From assembly GCA_964485405.1 (NCBI GenBank), contig CAZAJG010000003.1, positions 83,294 to 147,293 of the forward strand: 64,000 nucleotides of DNA. The letters are read 5' to 3'. Source of the DNA: CAKZNE01 sp964485405 (GTDB taxonomy: Bacteria > Bacteroidota > Bacteroidia > Flavobacteriales > Schleiferiaceae). Shown piece by piece: positions 59,978-64,000 of this stretch. The notes under the pieces are model-generated. The model had not been told where the DNA came from and searched no databases. It saw nothing but the letters and a program-made list of their open reading frames with translations. Position 1 is the first letter of the stretch. Every line of letters starts with the position of its first letter. Both the position numbers and the translations under genes were made by a program.

Positions 59978-61975
59978 CTAAAATAATTTTACAGCAATAT
60001 GAGCACCAAGCCAAGCTTGGGTATAATAGTTTTGGCTTGTTCCATCGATAAAAGAATAGCTACTTACCCCAGATAAGGGCTCATTTAAAGAGCGTGCGCT
60101 TACACCCAAATTTAAGGTAGGTCCTGCGGCAATACTAAAGTTCTTACTGATCTTGTAAGTGAGACTTGGGTTTATACTCCATCGTGTTTTAGATAAAGAT
60201 GATAAGGAGCTGGTGGAAAGTAAAATACCTCCAATAACATCAAAAGTTAAGCCTAATGATGTGTTTAAAGCTATAGATGTACCCACACCATAGGCGGGGT
60301 ATATTTCATTTTGAGCAAAGCCTATCTTAAAGATATTATAAAAGTGAGGGACGCCTGTTTTAAAAGCAAAGTTGACCGGAAACAGCTCATCAGATGAGAT
60401 TTCTAGTACGTGAGTTCCTTTAGCTACAACGCTCATAATGCCAAGAGGAATACCGTTGTAAATGGTATCGCTTATGTTTAATACTCCTATTTGAATGCCT
60501 CTAATTTTTTTGGCAACGTTAAGAAACCCTGCGATTTGACCACCATTGTTTTCGTGTAAGGCGATATTCATAAAACCAGCAACCTGCATTTTTTCAATTT
60601 GAGTAGCCATATTCATAAACCCGGCAATTTGAAATCCTGAATTGGTGTAGGCTACTACATTCATGAAACCGGCAATTTGAAGATGCTTTACATTATATGC
60701 GGCATTCATAAATCCTGCAGCCTGCAGCGCATTAACATCTCCTTTGGCAAGGTTGCCAAATCCGGCAATCTGTAGTCCATCAATGTTTCCTCCATAGTTC
60801 CCAAAGCCTGCTATCTGAGCAAGTTTTACATCTTTAAAAGTAACGTTGCTGAATCCAGCAATTTGAAATCCATCCGTATTTTCCGTGGTAAGATTGGTGA
60901 ATCCAGCTAACTGTGCACCGTCCATTTTCCCTCTAAGCGTGTTTAGAAAACCTGCCACCTGAATGCCTTCAATATCGCCTGTTACCACATTGCTAAACCC
61001 AGTAAGTTGAGCACCGGTAAAAGCACCAATATTATAATTGAAAAACCCCGAGGCTTGAAGACCTTTGGAAGATTTTCCCACCACATTCCCAAAACCTGAA
61101 AGTTGAGTGCCTCGTAAATCTTCTCGAATGATATTGAGAAAACCACCTAACTCTAAACCGTTTACACTTCTGGAGTAACCTGATATAATGTTAATCGAAA
61201 AGCGATTTTCTACGGTTCCACTTAGCAAGCCATTGGAACCCAACATGGGTAAAAATGAAACCTGCAACGGGCTGTTGCGATACAATTTTAGATTGTTTGA
61301 ATTCTCAATCTGTCTATCCGAAACAATGAGCTTAACCAAAGATCTTTGATGCAAAGCACTAGTTTGGGTGCTTAGATTTTTAGAACTCAGTGCGTTAATT
61401 TTCTTGTATTTGGGTATGAGCTGGATATTAGTTGTTTGACTTAAAGGCCTGATATGGATAATGCTATCTCGATATCCGGACTTACAAAAGTTTAAACTCA
61501 AAAGGTTTTGATTTTCGGAAAGATCGATTTCATAATATCCTTTGCTATCGCTAGTAGCAACAACATCTCGATTAACATTGTAAATAGTGGCTTTTGTTAA
61601 AACACCACCCGTGCGCCCATCTCTTACATAGCCTGACACAATAACCCTTTTTGGAGTTGTATTGGAGGCCTCAACTTTATAAATAATTAAATGTTGACCA
61701 ATGCTTTTATATTGATAAGCACTATTTGGAAAAAGAGTTTTAAGGATGGATTTTACCTTGGTGTTTTCGGCAGATAAGCTAATAATACTATCTTCTTCAA
61801 TGATTTGAGTATTGTAGGAAAATTTAAACCCGCCTTGTTTGGATATCTCCTCTAAAGCAAAACCTAAAGGTTGGTTGAAAAGCTCAACATTGATGCGTGT
61901 AGAAAGATGATTTTTTTGTGCAAACCCACAAAGGCTCATAGCGCTAAATAGAAGAAACAGACTATATCTCAGCAT
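59978..61975 (-). CDS. STN-domain protein with GF-x-N surface repeats
   Basis: A 665-residue exported protein (signal MLRYSLFLLFSAMSLCGFAQ). Residues 23-100 are an STN domain (RINVELFNQPLGFALEEISKQGGFKFSYN ... KSILKTLF), 108-188 a carboxypeptidase-like regulatory domain (VIVSGYVRDGRTGGVLTKATIY), then a 45-residue linker. From about 236 the chain is homologous to the 401-residue protein downstream: PLQVSFLPMLGSNG, repeats with GF at 278 to 483 and two more degenerate units (497, 512), then the shared C-terminal region. There is no TonB plug or classical barrel. It is encoded between FecR and the STN-less paralogue. The STN domain would signal to FecR; the repeat part would be the sensor. Its start overlaps the fecR end by 14 bases. 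Confidence 0.85.
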   Translation of the reverse strand: MLRYSLFLLFSAMSLCGFAQKNHLSTRINVELFNQPLGFALEEISKQGGFKFSYNTQIIEEDSIISLSAENTKVKSILKTLFPNSAYQYKSIGQHLIIYKVEASNTTPKRVIVSGYVRDGRTGGVLTKATIYNVNRDVVATSDSKGYYEIDLSENQNLLSLNFCKSGYRDSIIHIRPLSQTTNIQLIPKYKKINALSSKNLSTQTSALHQRSLVKLIVSDRQIENSNNLKLYRNSPLQVSFLPMLGSNGLLSGTVENRFSINIISGYSRSVNGLELGGFLNIIREDLRGTQLSGFGNVVGKSSKGLQASGFFNYNIGAFTGAQLTGFSNVVTGDIEGIQVAGFLNTLRGKMDGAQLAGFTNLTTENTDGFQIAGFSNVTFKDVKLAQIAGFGNYGGNIDGLQIAGFGNLAKGDVNALQAAGFMNAAYNVKHLQIAGFMNVVAYTNSGFQIAGFMNMATQIEKMQVAGFMNIALHENNGGQIAGFLNVAKKIRGIQIGVLNISDTIYNGIPLGIMSVVAKGTHVLEISSDELFPVNFAFKTGVPHFYNIFKIGFAQNEIYPAYGVGTSIALNTSLGLTFDVIGGILLSTSSLSSLSKTRWSINPSLTYKISKNFSIAAGPTLNLGVSARSLNEPLSGVSSYSFIDGTSQNYYTQAWLGAHIAVKLF
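60428..61168 (-). repeat. Sixteen in-frame 48-bp repeats (GF-x-N type)
   Basis: Repeat spacing is 16 residues for most units (15 or 14 near the end). The strict pattern QIAGFMNV with G and N fixed marks one structural turn per unit. Confidence 0.82.
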
Positions 61976-62990
61976 CCAAACAACCCATTTTTTTTCCTAA
62001 AACTCTAAACTGATTAGGATTGTCTAATTCCATCTGAAAACTAAAAGTAGCGCTAATCACATCCAGAATGGTTTCGATTTGGTCGTTTTCAAATTCTGCT
62101 GTGAGTTTACAATTTTGCACCACATCTTCATCAAAAACAAAATCAATGTTATAGTGCTTGGTGAGTGTTTTAAATACTTGTTTTAGCGGAGTTGCTTTAA
62201 AATTTAGCTTTTTGCTGAGCCAGAACAAGGCATCCGGTTCAGGTTCCGAAAGACGGACAATTTCGAAGGAGTTTTGTTTAATAATGCCTCCTTCTCCGGC
62301 CCTGAGTAAAGTAAAAACGGTATCGCGATTATGGAGTCGAAATAATTTAACCAAGCCACTTTTAACAAAAACCTTCATGTCTTCATTCACTCTGGCCTCC
62401 ACATTAAAGGATGTGCCAAGGACCTGGATACTTCCTAAACTACCTTCAATAACAAAGGGTTTTTTCTCATCTCTTTTTACATCAAAAAATGCTTCGCCCT
62501 GTAAGGATACGGTACGATTGGATTCGTTAAAATCCTCGGAAAACGAAATCTCAGAACCTGCGTTTAAGGAAACCAAAGAGCCATCGGTTAAAGAATGGTC
62601 TTTTGCTTCTTGGAGGGCAGAAATCACTTGAGGAGAAGCAGACTTGTTAACCAAGGTAAACCAACTGTAAATTGCAATTGGAATAAGAAGAACTGCTGCT
62701 ACTTTATATAAGCTGAATGGTTTTTTTGAATGGGGGTTATTGGAAAGACTTTGATTTTTCTCATCTATTTTAGAATCTAGTTTGCTCCAAGCTAAATCGG
62801 TATCAACTTTTTGTTTAGGATAAACGAGAGAAGTGTATTTCCAAGTTTTTTCAAAATCTTCAAAATACTTGCGATTCTCGATGTTTTCGTCAATCCATGT
62901 TTCCACAAATAAACTTTCGGATGCGCTTAATTCACCGGTAAGGTAAAGCATCAGCATATCATCACCGATATGTTCTTTGTGGTTATTCAT
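61962..62990 (-). CDS. FecR family anti-sigma factor (right locus)
   Basis: A 342-residue protein with the same layout as the other FecR: cytosolic N-terminal part (LMLYLTGELSASESLFVETWIDENIENRKYFEDFEKTW), membrane helix near 93-110 (VAAVLLIPIAIYSWFTLV), FecR domain (KDHSLTDGSLVSLNAGSEISFSEDF, VSLQGEAFFDVKRDEKKPFVIEG, IQVLGTSFNVEAR) and DUF4974 (TPLKQVFKTLTKHYNIDFVFDE). It overlaps the STN-repeat gene by 14 bases and follows the sigma gene after 33 bp, so the three form one operon. It should keep the sigma factor inactive until the STN domain signals. Confidence 0.93.
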   Translation of the reverse strand: MNNHKEHIGDDMLMLYLTGELSASESLFVETWIDENIENRKYFEDFEKTWKYTSLVYPKQKVDTDLAWSKLDSKIDEKNQSLSNNPHSKKPFSLYKVAAVLLIPIAIYSWFTLVNKSASPQVISALQEAKDHSLTDGSLVSLNAGSEISFSEDFNESNRTVSLQGEAFFDVKRDEKKPFVIEGSLGSIQVLGTSFNVEARVNEDMKVFVKSGLVKLFRLHNRDTVFTLLRAGEGGIIKQNSFEIVRLSEPEPDALFWLSKKLNFKATPLKQVFKTLTKHYNIDFVFDEDVVQNCKLTAEFENDQIETILDVISATFSFQMELDNPNQFRVLGKKMGCLDAEI

Positions 62991-63023
62991 ATAATAGTAT
63001 GACAGTTTAAAATCAATTTACCC

Positions 63024-63614
63024 TCACTCATAATTAAAGTTATTAAACCAAAAGTAAACTCCCATACCAATAAGCGGCAGATACTCTATGAGCTGCTCTT
63101 TTAGAAATCGAAGAGCTTTACCCATCTGATTTTCCACTGTTTTTTGGGAGATATCGAGCTCTTCTGCAATTTCTCGATACTTTAAACCCTCATATCTGCT
63201 CATTTTAAAAATTCTTTTTCGCTCTCTAGGCAAAGCTTCAATAGCATTTTCGATACGCTGCGCTAATTCAGATTCAATCATTGGGTCCTCTTCAATAGAT
63301 TCATTATAGGACCGCTGCTCTTCATTGAATAATTTGTATTTTTCTCTTACCTCAATGTGTTTAATGGTATTCAAGCACCTATTGCGGGTAGATTGATACA
63401 AATAGGATTTAATAGAAGTTTTGATTTCTATCACATCTCGTTTCGTCCATAGATTGAAAAAAATATCTTGTACGATCTCCTCAGAGGCTGGCAAGTCCTT
63501 TAAAAAGCTACAGGCAAAAGAGCACAAATCCCCATAGTACTCTCTAAACAATAGCTCAAAAGCTGGTTTATCAGGGATTAAAATTTTTGATGATTGCTTT
63601 GTTGTGTTTTGCAC
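63024..63614 (-). CDS. ECF-type RNA polymerase sigma factor (right locus)
   Basis: A 196-residue ECF sigma factor, beginning MQNTTKQSSKILIPDKPAFELLFREYYGDLCSFACSFLKD. Region 2 has SEEIVQDIFFNLWTKRD; region 4 has IEALPRERKRIFKMSRYEGLKYREIAEELDISQKTVENQMGKALRFL, in pieces. The C-terminus ends in a hydrophobic stretch, YLPLIGMGVYFWFN, unlike the other sigma factor; whether it anchors the protein is unknown. It leads a four-gene operon of sigma, FecR, STN-repeat protein and STN-less repeat protein. Confidence 0.92.
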   Translation of the reverse strand: MQNTTKQSSKILIPDKPAFELLFREYYGDLCSFACSFLKDLPASEEIVQDIFFNLWTKRDVIEIKTSIKSYLYQSTRNRCLNTIKHIEVREKYKLFNEEQRSYNESIEEDPMIESELAQRIENAIEALPRERKRIFKMSRYEGLKYREIAEELDISQKTVENQMGKALRFLKEQLIEYLPLIGMGVYFWFNNFNYE

Positions 63615-63640
63615 TAAGGCCAGGTCTAAAAAGGAAAAAG

Positions 63641-63648
63641 CAAAATTA
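63641..63648 (-). promoter_or_regulatory. -7 box of the right sigma operon
   Basis: Minus strand TAATTTTG, an exact TAnnTTTG match, 26 bp before the ATG. The -33 half is a T-run with CTTT, not a clean TTTG. Confidence 0.45.
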
Positions 63649-64000
63649 ACAAAGGGTTTAAGAAAAAAAAGCAGTTATGTCGTCAAGTAGACAGCTTTAT
63701 TGATGGTTAAACATCAAATTTGTATCAACATAAAAATGAAAGAGCTTTTGCAAGTCTTTTAAAATTTAAAGTTCCTAGAACGGATTATGAATGCTAGAGA
63801 CTTGCAAAAGTTAAAAGAAAAGAAAAAAAAATCACTTTTCCGTAAACCAGATCCATATGTATCTTGTTATAAATTAAAACAAGAGGAAATGGAAATCAAC
63901 AACAGTTGATTTTAAAAGAGAGGAGGAGTAGAAAAATTTAACAAAATAGAGATAACCGATAATGACTTGGTTTATTTCTATGAAATAGAAAAACTAATAA
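63649..64000. other. Gene-free end region with a 13-bp inverted repeat
   Basis: No gene was found here. CTTTTGCAAGTCT (63745-63757) and its exact reverse complement (63798-63810) are 40 bases apart. A shorter dyad, TTTCTAT/ATAGAAA (63975-63991), lies at the end. The rest is AT-rich without recognised signals. An upstream gene may begin beyond the window. Confidence 0.6.

Noticed and set aside
59183..61168. Regular spacing of similar motifs suggesting a CRISPR array or tandem DNA repeat
   Set aside because: The period exists at protein level (16 residues), the DNA copies are diverged and the frame is open throughout; there are no identical repeats with unique spacers.

Overview
The window is a chromosomal segment of a member of the Bacteroidota, most likely Flavobacteriales or a close relative. 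This rests on the gliding-motility transporter genes gldF and gldG, the type IX secretion (T9SS) gene porQ, two proteins with T9SS C-terminal sorting domains, a Bacteroidota-type GlmU-like protein, FecR/ECF sigma pairs with C-terminal DUF4974 and STN domains, and several promoters of the TTTG-N19-TAnnTTTG class. Base composition is AT-rich and looks even throughout. I saw no rRNA, tRNA, phage, insertion sequence or CRISPR array.

Layout. 0-4.4 kb: SAM hydroxide adenosyltransferase (cut by the window edge), a small monooxygenase-fold protein, gldF, gldG and a DUF4340 protein in one tight operon. 4.5-10.2 kb: dnaN, a PPP-type phosphatase, pruA with a striking palindrome at its promoter, a MORN-like secreted protein, yaaA and a small outer-membrane protein. 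10.2-11.6 kb: a surface beta-helix lipoprotein gene broken by a one-base frameshift. 11.7-17.6 kb: ribosomal protein L31 type B, GlmU-like protein, lon, porQ, cmk. 17.6-22.6 kb (minus strand): the rsfS-ftsH-LUD-cdsA-psd-ACBP operon. 22.7-26.5 kb: birA, SRPBCC protein, pyrE, Nudix, coaD, ddl. 26.7-28.1 kb: a two-gene arsenosugar cassette (peroxidase-like protein and radical SAM ArsS). 28.1-34.0 kb: DUF4197 lipoprotein, dinB, aldehyde dehydrogenase, an Rrf2 regulator and a T9SS-secreted choice-of-anchor I protein. 34.1-40.1 kb: a four-gene operon that looks like iron uptake (DUF4856 lipoprotein, imelysin lipoprotein, HTTM membrane protein, FecA-like receptor) behind a promoter overlapped by a perfect 22-bp palindrome. 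40.2-51.3 kb: heme synthesis by the C5 route (hemL; hemA-C-D-E-F-B operon; divergent AraC regulator and hemH). Only protoporphyrinogen oxidase is missing.

52-63.6 kb holds two ECF sigma/FecR cell-surface signalling loci that face each other, with a PagL-like lipid A deacylase gene between them. The left locus is conventional (sigma, FecR, STN-TonB receptor) but ends in a lipoprotein made of acidic tandem repeats, with a strongly structured leader in front of it. The right locus is unusual. Its STN signalling domain is carried not by a TonB receptor but by a protein of sixteen 16-residue GF-x-N repeats, followed by a paralogue with twelve such repeats and no STN domain. It is the best candidate here for an undescribed system.

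Start codons were moved from the longest open frame where an upstream gene, signal peptide or family start required it (gldG, MORN-like protein, ftsH, rsfS, birA, pyrE, Nudix, ddl, DUF4197, FecA-like receptor, hemL, small secreted protein). All functions come from reading the sequence; no database search was run.
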